A DNA stretch of 49,755 nucleotides. Source: Chloroflexota bacterium. GTDB taxonomy: Bacteria; Chloroflexota; Anaerolineae; Caldilineales; Caldilineaceae. The stretch is from positions 1-49,755 of the forward strand of contig JAJRVT010000439.1 in the NCBI GenBank assembly GCA_024277175.1, written 5' to 3'. A program made the translations under genes and the position numbers. The notes below the pieces were generated by a model, which had not been told where the DNA came from, searched no databases, and saw nothing but the letters and a program-made list of their open reading frames with translations. Every line of letters starts with the position of its first letter. Position 1 is the first letter of the stretch. Shown here piece after piece: positions 9,437-17,252 of the stretch.

Positions 9437-10132
9437 TCATATCCCCCGCAAGATCATGGCGCCGACGAATGCACCCATTCCGCCGACCAACACAAGGATG
9501 ACCAGCGCTGGAATCACCGCAGCCCACACCGCGCGCCGCCATGGCAGTTGGTGGGCCACCTCCATGGCCCGGTAGGCCACCAGCAGCGACCAGACGAAGA
9601 GCAGCGCTCCGCTCACCGAGACGAAGGGGATGACGCGGAAGAGAAGTAGAGCCTGGGGCGCAACCACCAGGGCCGTCGCGCCCAACGTCTGGTTGAGCGT
9701 GCCCGCGCCGCCCATGCCCTTGGCCACCATATGACCGATCATGCCAAAGAGCAGCCATTGCAGGACCAGAAATAGCGGAATTCCAATCAGCATCAACAGG
9801 CCGGCCCATCCGCTGCCGTAGCCGGTGAAGAAGCCAAACCAACGCCAGCCGTTGCTGATGACGCCCTCAACCTGCGTCGCTATCTCCGGGCTGAAGCCAG
9901 CCGTGCGCCAAGCCTGTAGGATCAGAGCCAGCACCGCGTCCGAGGGTGGCAGGCTGGCGGTCATCAACAGGCCGCCGATCCACTGGGCAAGGCCGATCAA
10001 CAGGCCGACCAGCACCGTCATGAAGAGGCCTTCCTGCCAGGGATCATCGTCGTCGACCATGATGATAAAGGGGTCGGCTTCGAAGACCAGGGCTTTGCCG
10101 AGCATTGTAGGGTAGGTTCTGGGCTGGAGCAT
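9437..10132 (-). CDS. YIP1-family-like membrane protein (second of pair)
   Basis: 231 residues with about five membrane segments, among them LFMTVLVGLLIGLAQWIGGL, LLMLIGIPLFLVLQWLLFGM and AAVIPALVILVLVGGMGAF. The central AKGMGGAGTLNQTLGATALV resembles the matching part of Yip1-like proteins. The start MLQPRTYPTM at 10132 has AGGAGG six bases upstream, so the longer frame back to 10288 is rejected. It is the first gene of the yip1-yip1-radA operon, and a promoter is predicted about 145 bp upstream. Whether it acts in DNA repair or is only co-transcribed is unknown. Confidence 0.75.
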   Translation of the reverse strand: MLQPRTYPTMLGKALVFEADPFIIMVDDDDPWQEGLFMTVLVGLLIGLAQWIGGLLMTASLPPSDAVLALILQAWRTAGFSPEIATQVEGVISNGWRWFGFFTGYGSGWAGLLMLIGIPLFLVLQWLLFGMIGHMVAKGMGGAGTLNQTLGATALVVAPQALLLFRVIPFVSVSGALLFVWSLLVAYRAMEVAHQLPWRRAVWAAVIPALVILVLVGGMGAFVGAMILRGI

Positions 10133-10443
10133 GGCGCCTCCTGTACATCCTGAATATCGATCGATAGCTGAAGCAATAATGACGGATGAACGATAGCCGA
10201 ACTTGTGAGATTGCTTCCGGCTGATTTTACCTTTCCATGATAGCATAGGCTGCAACCCCATCGCAATCATGCATGCAGTGTAGCACAACGCGCCAACTTG
10301 ACAAGCGCGCGGCTTCGAATTAGGCTTTTGGGCATGGAGATCCGCTCGATATGCGGTCTAACGAAGCCGGCTGAACAGTCATTTTTCGGCAATGATCAAG
10401 GACGTTCCATTACGTCCCTGTAACTCGAGGGTGAATCAACGCA
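10133..10443. other. Divergent promoter region
   Basis: 311 bp between the minus-strand yip1-radA operon and the plus-strand LysM gene, with no credible gene. TTGACAA/TTGTCAA at 10298-10304 can serve as a -35 box in both directions. The minus-strand promoter is the better one. Short palindromic words ATCGATCGAT and GCATGCATG occur near 10155 and 10270. Confidence 0.5.
10277..10304 (-). promoter_or_regulatory. Predicted promoter of yip1-yip1-radA
   Basis: Minus strand: TTGTCA (10304-10299), 16-bp spacer, then TGC followed by TACACT (10282-10277), an extended -10 form. The leader would be about 140 nt. On the plus strand the same place reads TTGACA with a poor -10 (TAGGCT) 17 bp on. Confidence 0.5.
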
Positions 10444-11853
10444 ATGAGTCTTCTCTTCATATCCAAGCGCGTTTTCATCGGCTCTTTGTCTGTGCTGGCC
10501 GCACTGGTCCTGGTCTGGCTCTTCACCTCACTGAGTTGGACGCCGGCGTACGCCCAGAGCGCGCCGGTGCATGTGGTTCAGCCCGGCGAGACGTTGAGCG
10601 AGATCGCCAAAGAGTATGGCGTTTCTATGGATGACCTTATGGCCCTGAACGGCGTCACTGACGCTGACGCCATCATGGTGGGCCAGGAATTGCGCCTGCC
10701 CGCGGAGGCCAGACTGGAGGCTACGGCTGATGGCGAAGGGGAGACGACTGTGCTCACCGGGACTGTTGTGATCAGCGAATCCGTCGCAGCCAGCGCGACT
10801 ATCGTCGTCAGCGAAACGCTCACTGCTCCGGCTGCGGTTTCCGACGCGAGGCAAGGATCCGCGTCCCCGGCCCGCGATCGAGCCGCCAGCCTGAACCAGC
10901 GCTACACGGTGCAATTTGGCGACACCATCGGCCTGATCGCCCTGCGCGCGGGGGTGAGTGAAGAAGCATTCCGGTCCTTGAATGGACTGGAGGATACGAA
11001 CCCCGCTGACCTGGCCGCCGGTCAGGCCCTGCTCCTGCCCGCCACAGATGACGAACTCCAGGTCACCAAAGCCGTCGCCACCTACGTGGTTCAGCCCGGG
11101 GACGTGCTGAGCGTCATCGCCAACGACAACGGCCTGACCACGGCCGAACTCATGGCCGCCAACGGAATCAGCGACCCCAACCTGGTCGGCGTCGGCCAGA
11201 CGCTGCGTATTCCGCCGCCGGCCGAGGAAGAGGAGAAAAAACTGCCGACTAGTGACGTGCAGGTCGGTCCCCAGCGCAGCGGTTTCTACTACTACCAAGT
11301 CCAGGCGGGCGATACTTTGTCCGAGATCGCGCGTGATTTCAACACCACCAAGCTGGCCTTGCTGGAGTTCAACAATTTGCCTGACGAGTCCACCGTCTAC
11401 GCCGGCCTGGACTTGCGCATCCCCTATGGTCCGCCGCCCCTGCCCCTGCGCCAGCCGCCAGCGCCCCTCTCTGGCACCAGCTTCCTGGTCAGCCTGAGCC
11501 GACAGGAATGCTTCCTGTTCGAGGGCGAGCGGGTCAAGGAGCGTTGGATTTGTAGCACAGGCTATGGTGACTGGATCACCCGCACGGGCACGTTCTACGT
11601 CAAGACCAAGATGGAGATGGCGCCCAGCAGCGCCTACCGGCTGGACATGCCCTACTGGCTCGGCCTCTATGATGTGGGCGATTTTGAGAACGGCATCCAT
11701 GGCCTGCCGGTGAAGTGGGACACGGGGGAGAAGCTCTGGTCCGGGCTCATCGGCCAGCCGGCCACCTTCGGTTGCGCCATGCTGGATGACCCCGACGCCG
11801 AGGTGCTCTACAACGCCGCCTACCTTGGCATGCCGGTGCATGTGATGCAGTAG
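10444..11853 (+). CDS. Secreted protein with four LysM domains and a YkuD-like C-terminus
   Basis: 469 residues. A signal peptide (hydrophobic 12-30, likely cut after AYA at 35-37) precedes LysM domains at about 43-86, 153-200, 213-258 and 282-328, each with the YxVQxGDTL-type start. The C-terminal 125 residues resemble an L,D-transpeptidase (YkuD) domain that would crosslink peptidoglycan. The expected motif is [S/T]HGC. Here His419 is followed about 20 residues later by TFGCAMLDD (Cys444), so the histidine before Gly-Cys is phenylalanine. The catalytic Cys and the upstream His remain, so activity is possible but not certain. It may also bind the wall without catalysis. A strong terminator follows. 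Confidence 0.88.
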   Translation: MSLLFISKRVFIGSLSVLAALVLVWLFTSLSWTPAYAQSAPVHVVQPGETLSEIAKEYGVSMDDLMALNGVTDADAIMVGQELRLPAEARLEATADGEGETTVLTGTVVISESVAASATIVVSETLTAPAAVSDARQGSASPARDRAASLNQRYTVQFGDTIGLIALRAGVSEEAFRSLNGLEDTNPADLAAGQALLLPATDDELQVTKAVATYVVQPGDVLSVIANDNGLTTAELMAANGISDPNLVGVGQTLRIPPPAEEEEKKLPTSDVQVGPQRSGFYYYQVQAGDTLSEIARDFNTTKLALLEFNNLPDESTVYAGLDLRIPYGPPPLPLRQPPAPLSGTSFLVSLSRQECFLFEGERVKERWICSTGYGDWITRTGTFYVKTKMEMAPSSAYRLDMPYWLGLYDVGDFENGIHGLPVKWDTGEKLWSGLIGQPATFGCAMLDDPDAEVLYNAAYLGMPVHVMQ

Positions 11854-11892
11854 GCGCGCACGAATGCGAGTTCAACTGCTCCCCGTTTGACG

Positions 11893-11942
11893 ACGGACAT
11901 TGCAAGGTTTACAATTTCGTAAATCTGGCAATGTCCGTTTTC
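11893..11942 (+). terminator. Terminator hairpin after the LysM gene
   Basis: A 20-bp stem with one mismatch and one G-U pair (arms starting ACGGACATTGC and ending GCAATGTCCGT) and a six-base loop, followed by TTTTCTTT. It lies 40 bp past the stop codon and just before the next small gene. Confidence 0.8.
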
Positions 11943-11958
11943 TTTGGGGAAGAAAGTC

Positions 11959-12132
11959 ATGGATGAGCAAGCGATAGACGATCAGGATAACGAGCAGCGT
12001 CTCCAGCGTGAGCGTAGTGCATTTTTTGATTGGTTGGAAAGAACACCCTCACGCAACGCTGATTATAACCGCGAACTAGGCGAAGAAGATGTGTTAGTGA
12101 TGATCGAAGAGGCGTGCGATGAAGTCGCATGA
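11959..12132 (+). CDS. Small acidic antitoxin-like protein
   Basis: 57 residues, highly charged, MDEQAIDDQDNEQ at the start and EEDVLVMIEEACDEVA at the end. The C-terminal segment resembles the tails of small antitoxins that normally precede PIN-type or similar toxins, but this match is only by eye. The ATG at 11959 is preferred over a TTG at 11944 because GGGGAAG stands just upstream of it. Its last 14 bases overlap the start of the HypE-like gene, where a toxin would be expected. It may be an orphan antitoxin or a leader-type ORF coupling translation of the next gene. Confidence 0.55.
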   Translation: MDEQAIDDQDNEQRLQRERSAFFDWLERTPSRNADYNRELGEEDVLVMIEEACDEVA

Positions 12133-13150
12133 TCTTCTGTCCGCCGGTAAACTCCCCCCCGATTTCCTGGACGGCCTTCTCCACGCCCTGCCCACGGATG
12201 ATTTTCAGTTGATCCTGGGGCCATCCGTGGGCGAGGACGCCGCGGTCATCGATTTCGCGCCCGGCCAGGATCGGCTGCTGGTGGCCAAGAGCGACCCCGT
12301 CACCTTCGCCACCGACGCGGTCGGCCACTACGCGGTCAACGTCTGCGCCAACGACCTGGCCGTCACCGGTGCGACGCCCCGCTTTTACATGCCCACTCTG
12401 CTTCTGCCCGCTGGCCAGGCGGACGCGGCCATGGCCCGGCGTATCTTCGAACAACTGGGCCAGGCCTGCCGCCAGCTCGGCGTGGTCATCGCCGGCGGGC
12501 ACAGTGAAGTGACCCACGCGGTCAGCCAGCCCGTGGTCGCGGGGACCATGCTGGGCGAGGTCCGGCGGGAGCGTTTCGTGCGCAGCGGCGGTTGCCAACC
12601 AGGCGACGCGGTGCTGCTGGTGGGCGAGGTCCCTGTCGAGGGCGTGAGCCTCATCGCCCGCGAAAAACACGACGTTCTGCTGGATCGGGGCTGGAACGGC
12701 GCCGAGGTGGATGCAGCCGCCAATTATCTCTACGATCCCGGCATCAGTGTGTTGACCCCCGCGCTCCTGGCCGCGGCCACTGGGCTGGTCACGGCCATGC
12801 ACGATCCCACCGAAGGGGGCGTGGCCTCCGGACTGCTGGAACTAGCCTTCGCAGCCCACACCGGCCTGTGCGTGGACCTGGACGCGATCCCCGTCTCCGG
12901 CCTGGCCCAGCGCCTTTGCGCCGAGTTCGACCTGGATCCCCTGGGGACCATCGCTTCCGGTGCGCTGCTGGCCACGGCCGCGCCGGCAGACGCGGAAATC
13001 CTCATAGGTGAATGGGCCGCGGCCGGCTATGACGCCACTATCATCGGCCGGATCGAGCCTGTGGACCAAGGCGTCAGCGCCCACCGCAGCGGAGATCCTG
13101 GCTCGTTCCCCCGCTTCGCCATGGACGAGATCACCAAACTGTTCGCGTAG
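12119..13150 (+). CDS. AIR synthase-related (HypE/PurM-fold) protein
   Basis: 343 residues of the PurM/HypE superfamily, whose members bind ATP. Visible motifs are GPSVGEDAAVIDF near the N-terminus, TDAVGHYAVNVCANDLAVTG, the glycine-rich VIAGGHSEVTHAVSQPVV and the C-terminal MHDPTEGGVASGLLELA. This is the layout of hydrogenase-maturation protein HypE, but HypE ends in a cysteine-bearing PRIC-type tail, and this protein ends DEITKLFA without it. No hyp or hydrogenase gene is nearby. It is therefore an uncharacterised HypE relative rather than HypE itself. The start overlaps the small antitoxin-like ORF, and a short hairpin follows the stop. Confidence 0.85.
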   Translation: MKSHDLLSAGKLPPDFLDGLLHALPTDDFQLILGPSVGEDAAVIDFAPGQDRLLVAKSDPVTFATDAVGHYAVNVCANDLAVTGATPRFYMPTLLLPAGQADAAMARRIFEQLGQACRQLGVVIAGGHSEVTHAVSQPVVAGTMLGEVRRERFVRSGGCQPGDAVLLVGEVPVEGVSLIAREKHDVLLDRGWNGAEVDAAANYLYDPGISVLTPALLAAATGLVTAMHDPTEGGVASGLLELAFAAHTGLCVDLDAIPVSGLAQRLCAEFDLDPLGTIASGALLATAAPADAEILIGEWAAAGYDATIIGRIEPVDQGVSAHRSGDPGSFPRFAMDEITKLFA

Positions 13151-13170
13151 GTCGCCCATCTCTGGGCGAC
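13151..13170 (+). terminator. Short perfect hairpin right after the HypE-like gene
   Basis: GTCGCCCA and TGGGCGAC pair perfectly over 8 bp around TCTC, starting at the base after the stop codon. No T-run follows, so it may protect the 3' end or act as a weak terminator. Confidence 0.5.
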
Positions 13171-13247
13171 GCTCACTGGTGAACCGAAAATCATCAGCAA
13201 GCCGATACCATGCGGCAGGGATGCTGCACCTACTGAGGACGTGAGAA

Positions 13248-14108
13248 ATGGGCGTCATTATTCGAACCATCAAAGATATCGAAGGTTGCCATCACATCCA
13301 GATCGTGGAGAAGCTGATCTGGGCTGATGACGATGAGATCCTTATCCCGACCCACGTGCTGATCACCGTGGCCAAGAACGGTGGCGGCCTGCTGGGTGCG
13401 TACGCGGACGACGGCCCCGCGGAGAGCGGCGGCATGGTGGGCTTCGCGCTCTGGTGGCTGGGCGCAGGGACCCCGCACGGCGAGCAGAGCCAACGACTCA
13501 AGGTGTGCAGCCACATCGTGGGTGTGCTGCCCGGTTGGCAAGGGCGACGTATCGGCCTGCAACTGAAGCTGGCCCAGCGGGACGCGGTGCTGGCCCAGGG
13601 GCTGACTGACTGGGTCACCTGGACCTATGACCCCCTCTACCGGGCCAACGGCGTCTTCAACATTCACCGGCTGGGCGCGACCTGCAACACCTACTATCGC
13701 AACGTCTACGGCGAAATGCAGGACATCCTCAACAAGGGCATGCCCAGCGACCGCTGCCAGGTGGATTGGCGGCTGAACGATCCCCATGTCCCCCGGTCTC
13801 TGGACGACAGGCCGCCGCCGCGCACGTGGGACCCGGCGCAGATGCATATCCTGCCGGTCAGCCGCCGCACGGACGGTTTTCAGGCGCCGGTGGAGACCAT
13901 GCTTCCGCTGGACGGCGCGCCTCTGGCTGCACCCATTCCGGACGACATCGCCGCCATCCGCGCGGCCGACAGCGCGCTTTCCCTGGCCTGGCGCTTCTAT
14001 CTGCGCAATGTCTTTGAAGAGGCCTTCGCGGCCGGCTACACCATGGGCGACTGCGCCTCGCTGGATGGGCGGGGGTGGTTTTATGTGCTGACGCAATCGC
14101 AAAAGTAG
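13248..14108 (+). CDS. GNAT-like protein, COG3375 type
   Basis: 286 residues. The N-terminal 170 residues have the GNAT acetyltransferase pattern, with SHIVGVLPGWQGRRIGLQLK standing in for the acetyl-CoA-binding motif (GxxPxxxGxGxGxxL). YDPLYRANGVFNIHRLGATC and YYRNVYGEMQD are typical, from memory, of the COG3375 group. The remaining 110 residues have no recognised fold. GAGGACGTGAGAA upstream gives a modest ribosome site. The substrate is unknown, and nothing in the neighbourhood points to one. The gene's stop is inside the outer edge of the following repeat. Confidence 0.75.
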   Translation: MGVIIRTIKDIEGCHHIQIVEKLIWADDDEILIPTHVLITVAKNGGGLLGAYADDGPAESGGMVGFALWWLGAGTPHGEQSQRLKVCSHIVGVLPGWQGRRIGLQLKLAQRDAVLAQGLTDWVTWTYDPLYRANGVFNIHRLGATCNTYYRNVYGEMQDILNKGMPSDRCQVDWRLNDPHVPRSLDDRPPPRTWDPAQMHILPVSRRTDGFQAPVETMLPLDGAPLAAPIPDDIAAIRAADSALSLAWRFYLRNVFEEAFAAGYTMGDCASLDGRGWFYVLTQSQK

Positions 14109-14188
14109 ATGCGGCTTGCAGCCGCACAACCTCCAGGAAGCCAGAGCGTCTGGAAAAGAGAAGACCGTGCGGCTTGCAGCCGCACTAC
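14105..14188. repeat. Composite inverted repeat with two identical 17-bp palindromes
   Basis: TGCGGCTTGCAGCCGCA occurs at 14110-14126 and 14168-14184. Each copy is a 7-bp stem with a 3-base loop. The outer GTAG and CTAC words and an inner CCAG/CTGG pair make the whole block symmetric. It overlaps the end of the GNAT-like gene and precedes the unknown cluster. Confidence 0.8.
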
Positions 14189-14239
14189 CGGCGCAAGTCA
14201 TCCCATCCCATTCCCGGAATGCAGGCCCGCCCGTTTTTG

Positions 14240-14248
14240 TGCTACAAT
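14240..14248 (+). promoter_or_regulatory. Extended -10 promoter of the unknown cluster
   Basis: TGC followed by TACAAT forms an extended -10 element; no good -35 box is seen. Transcription would begin near 14255, about 20 bases before the first ATG of the cluster. Confidence 0.5.
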
Positions 14249-14276
14249 GTCGCCATCAGCCAACCGCTAAACTGCC

Positions 14277-14564
14277 ATGCCAAGACGCGTCCGTTCATCT
14301 ATGCCGACTACTGTGCCGACCACGCAACTGCCCGCCAGCATGCAGGCGACCATCGATAGCCTCGCCCGCCGCCAACTGATCGCGCCCGCTCTCCTGCTGA
14401 TCGCCGGCCATCGTCCCCTGGCCTTCATCGCCGGGCAGACCCTCTATCTGGCCGCGCCCGTGGGCGTCATGTTGGGCTTCGACGGCTGGACCGATTGGGC
14501 CAAAGCGCTAAGCGATCCCCAGGGAACAGACCAATTGCTGGAGGCCCTCGACCATGCTCAGTAA
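14277..14564 (+). CDS. Small protein with one hydrophobic segment, first gene of the unknown cluster
   Basis: 95 residues from the ATG at 14277. ATGs at 14301 and 14340 are also possible and none has a clear ribosome site. A basic helical part (IDSLARRQLIAP) leads into the moderately hydrophobic ALLLIAGHRPLAFIAGQTLY and then an acidic end (GTDQLLEALDHAQ). The HRPLAFxxxQ pattern resembles, from memory, small proteins next to membrane genes in several phyla. No domain is known to me. It overlaps the next gene by 11 bases. Confidence 0.6.
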   Translation: MPRRVRSSMPTTVPTTQLPASMQATIDSLARRQLIAPALLLIAGHRPLAFIAGQTLYLAAPVGVMLGFDGWTDWAKALSDPQGTDQLLEALDHAQ

Positions 14565-15174
14565 CCAGACCATCGAGCAGATTCGCGAAGGGTGGCGGGC
14601 TGATATTGAGGCTCACCTGGAGGCGGGCCAGACGCCCGTGCTCCACCTGGGAATGGACCGCCTGATCCTGGAAGGCGCGCCCGGCCTGCTGGCGTTGCAG
14701 ACCCTGGCCGAACGTCGGAATGACATTACCGCCCCCTTGGCGCTGGCCGGCGGGACCAGCCCCCTCTGGCCGGCAGCGCTCCTCCATGGCCGCCCGGCCG
14801 ACCGTCCTCCCCGTTCGCCGGACATTTACCCCATCTACGCCGGGGCCGACGTGGCCACCTGGCTGGCCAGTCACACACTCCACGCCAGTGGCTACAACCC
14901 CCTGCGCCGAGGCGCGTTCCTGCGTCCGCCCGCAGGGTTACCGCCAGCCATGGCCCCGCTGCTGGCCCCCGCGAGCGAACCCGGCGCGGCCGCACCCTGG
15001 GAGACGCTGCCCTTCTATACAGTGGCCCAGGCTGAGCGGGATCAGCGCCGCCTGGCTGGCGCTTCTTTGGAAACGCCGGCCGCGGGTCGCACCCCGGACT
15101 GGACTGCGTACGCCGCCATCATGCTGGCCGTCCTCCTGGTTCTGGCCGCCATCATCCTTTCGTTGCAGCCATGA
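14554..15174 (+). CDS. C-terminally anchored protein, unknown function
   Basis: 206 residues. A long soluble part with an amphipathic start (QTIEQIREGWRADIEAHLEAG) and several proline-rich stretches ends in a single membrane helix at about 184-203 (AYAAIMLAVLLVLAAIILSL). It is probably anchored by its tail with most of it in the cytoplasm. Its start lies within the end of the previous gene and its stop overlaps the next start (ATGA), which suggests translational coupling and fixed ratios. No recognised domain. Confidence 0.7.
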   Translation: MLSNQTIEQIREGWRADIEAHLEAGQTPVLHLGMDRLILEGAPGLLALQTLAERRNDITAPLALAGGTSPLWPAALLHGRPADRPPRSPDIYPIYAGADVATWLASHTLHASGYNPLRRGAFLRPPAGLPPAMAPLLAPASEPGAAAPWETLPFYTVAQAERDQRRLAGASLETPAAGRTPDWTAYAAIMLAVLLVLAAIILSLQP

Positions 15175-15800
15175 AGAGTCCAACGCTCCTCCTCACCCGT
15201 TCGATCACCGTGATCGCGCTCGTGGCCATCTTCGCGCTGCTGGCGCTGGATCGGGCCCAGGTCTTTGGTGACGCGCTGCGGCCATTCGCCAACCGGCTCT
15301 TCGCCTGGGCCATTGTGCTGGGCGGCGTGGCCCTGCTGCTGGGCGCGATCAATGTGGCCTGGGTGCACCTGCGCCGGGTCCAGGTCGGCGCGCCCGACTG
15401 GATCGGCAGCCTGGCCCTGCTGGTCGCCCTTTTCGTGGTTTTGGCCGCGGGGCTGGTCGACCCCGCGGGGACGGCCAATCCGTTGGTGGAATGGCTCTTT
15501 GACGCCATCATCGCACCGGGACAGGCCACCCTCTTTGCCCTGCTCGTCTTCTTCATGGCCGCTGCGGCCTACCGCTACCTGCGCATTGGGCGTCCCGGCG
15601 GCGCGTGGATCCTGGTCGGCGCGCTGCTGATGATGCTCACCCAACTGCCCGTGGCCAGCGGCTGGCTGCCCCCTGGCGTGGCCAATTTCACCGTCTGGCT
15701 GCTGGAGCAACCGGGTATGGCTGCGCTGCGGGGCGCGCTACTGGGCAGCAGCCTGGCCCTGGCGTTGGTGGGCCTGCGCATGATCGTGGGGCGGAGGTAG
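15171..15800 (+). CDS. Six-helix membrane protein, unknown function
   Basis: 209 residues, nearly all hydrophobic, with about six membrane helices, for example ITVIALVAIFALLALD, LFAWAIVLGGVALLLGAINV, SLALLVALFVVLAAGLV and TLFALLVFFMAAAAY. The second and third helices are joined by a short basic loop (HLRRVQVG). No catalytic motif or known transporter signature was seen. It overlaps the previous gene by four bases and ends three bases before the zinc-ribbon gene, so it is part of one transcript. Confidence 0.75.
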   Translation: MKSPTLLLTRSITVIALVAIFALLALDRAQVFGDALRPFANRLFAWAIVLGGVALLLGAINVAWVHLRRVQVGAPDWIGSLALLVALFVVLAAGLVDPAGTANPLVEWLFDAIIAPGQATLFALLVFFMAAAAYRYLRIGRPGGAWILVGALLMMLTQLPVASGWLPPGVANFTVWLLEQPGMAALRGALLGSSLALALVGLRMIVGRR

Positions 15801-15803
15801 TTC

Positions 15804-17249
15804 ATGACCGCCATTCGCTGTCCCCACTGCGGCGCGACCAACCGCGCCGGCTCCAACTTTTGCAACGCCTGCGGCGCGGACTTGCGCATGGACGATGCGC
15901 CGCTCTCCCCTGATCAATTGGGCGCCAGATCTGCTGATCAACCCGCGCCCTCCGCTTCCGCTGCGCCTTCGGTCGAACCGACTTCGCCAGAACAAGATCC
16001 CGCTCAAGAATCTGGGCAGGAGTCGGCGCGCCCGCTCTTCGATCTGGGGCTGGCGTCGCCGGGTGCAGAGGAGCAATGGCTGGCTGATCAGCCCTGGCTT
16101 CAGGCCGAAGGGGATGAAGCCCCCTGGGAGGAGGGCGATGAGATCCCAGCGGATGAGCCACAGGACGACGAGGCGTTCGCTCCCATTCCCGAGGGCCGTC
16201 TGATCACGGGCGTTCAAGGATTGCTCTCCCCCCTCAACATCACCAGTCGGGTGGATCAACAGTCGCTGGTCTCTCCGTCCCTGCCGCCCAGCGCCAGGGA
16301 ATTGTCGCTGGATGAGATCCGACGCATTCGGCGGCTCATGGCCGAGGAACCGTCGCCGCTCCCCGCTGGGGAGTGGCGTCCGCCCCGCCGATGGCCCACG
16401 CTGCGCATCCCTTGGATCTTCTGGATCATCGGTCTGAGCGCATTTTTGCCTATTGCTCTGCTGCTGGGTAACCTCGGCGGCGAGCCTCGCCAATGGCCCG
16501 GCGTGCAGGAGGCCTACGCGACCATTGACGCCTTGCCCCCCGGAGCGACCGTGTTGGTCTACTGGGCCTATGATCCGGCCACCAGCGGCGAATTGGATCA
16601 GGTGGCCGAGCCGGTCGTTCGCCACCTGCTGGATAAACGGGCCCACCTGGTAGTAGTCAGCACGCTGCCCGGGGGGCCGGCTACGGCCCGGCGTTTGGTG
16701 GCCAAAGCCGCGCTCGACAGCGATGCAAGGAGTCGGGGCGCAGGTCGGACCTTGGAACGTACGCCATCCCTGCCCGACGCGGCGACTTTTTTTCGGGCTG
16801 ACGCCAGAATGGTCGCCAACGTCTTCCTGGCAGGCGGCGTGGCCGCGTTGCCCCTGATCGGCGAGGACTTGCCCGCGGCCCTGGGCGTGGATGCCGCCGG
16901 ATTGGAGCAGCCGCCAGCCCTGACCCTGGTCTTCGCGGCCCGGGGGGAGGATGTCCAATACTGGCTGGAACAGGTGCAGCCGCGCAACCGCGCGCCCGTG
17001 ATCGCGGTCGCCAGCGCGGTGGTCGATCCCCAGGCGCGGCCCTATTGGGACAGCGGACAACTGAAGGGGCTGGTCAGCGGGTTCGACGGCGCGTACAGCT
17101 ATGAGCGCCTGCGAACGCCTTTCCGCACCGCGACGCCTCAGAGCGAGCGCGCCCGGCTGACGGCTCAGAACTGGGGTCAGATTGCGCTGTTGGTCGTCAT
17201 CGGGCTGGGCAATCTGGCCGCGATCCTTGGTTTCAGGCGGGAGGCGTAG
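15804..17249 (+). CDS. Zinc-ribbon protein with an extracytoplasmic domain between two membrane helices
   Basis: 481 residues. It opens with a zinc ribbon (Cys6, Cys9, Cys20, Cys23). An acidic, low-complexity linker to about residue 200 leads into a membrane helix (202-222, IPWIFWIIGLSAFLPIALLL), an alpha/beta-looking domain (235-455) and a second helix (458-477). The domain contains PPGATVLVYWAYDPATSGEL, VVRHLLDKRAHLVVVSTLPG and WDSGQLKGLVSGFDGAYSYE. From memory this pattern occurs in a widespread but uncharacterised family of membrane-anchored proteins. A GGAGGT site stands six bases before the ATG. Topology suggests the ribbon is cytoplasmic and the large domain is outside. Confidence 0.75.
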   Translation: MTAIRCPHCGATNRAGSNFCNACGADLRMDDAPLSPDQLGARSADQPAPSASAAPSVEPTSPEQDPAQESGQESARPLFDLGLASPGAEEQWLADQPWLQAEGDEAPWEEGDEIPADEPQDDEAFAPIPEGRLITGVQGLLSPLNITSRVDQQSLVSPSLPPSARELSLDEIRRIRRLMAEEPSPLPAGEWRPPRRWPTLRIPWIFWIIGLSAFLPIALLLGNLGGEPRQWPGVQEAYATIDALPPGATVLVYWAYDPATSGELDQVAEPVVRHLLDKRAHLVVVSTLPGGPATARRLVAKAALDSDARSRGAGRTLERTPSLPDAATFFRADARMVANVFLAGGVAALPLIGEDLPAALGVDAAGLEQPPALTLVFAARGEDVQYWLEQVQPRNRAPVIAVASAVVDPQARPYWDSGQLKGLVSGFDGAYSYERLRTPFRTATPQSERARLTAQNWGQIALLVVIGLGNLAAILGFRREA

Positions 17250-17252
17250 CCC

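Noticed and set aside
12119-13150. True HypE of [NiFe]-hydrogenase maturation
   Set aside because: No C-terminal cysteine motif and no hyp or hydrogenase genes nearby.
14105-14188. CRISPR-like repeat because of two identical palindromic 17-mers
   Set aside because: Only two copies, a single 41-bp gap, no further units and no cas genes.
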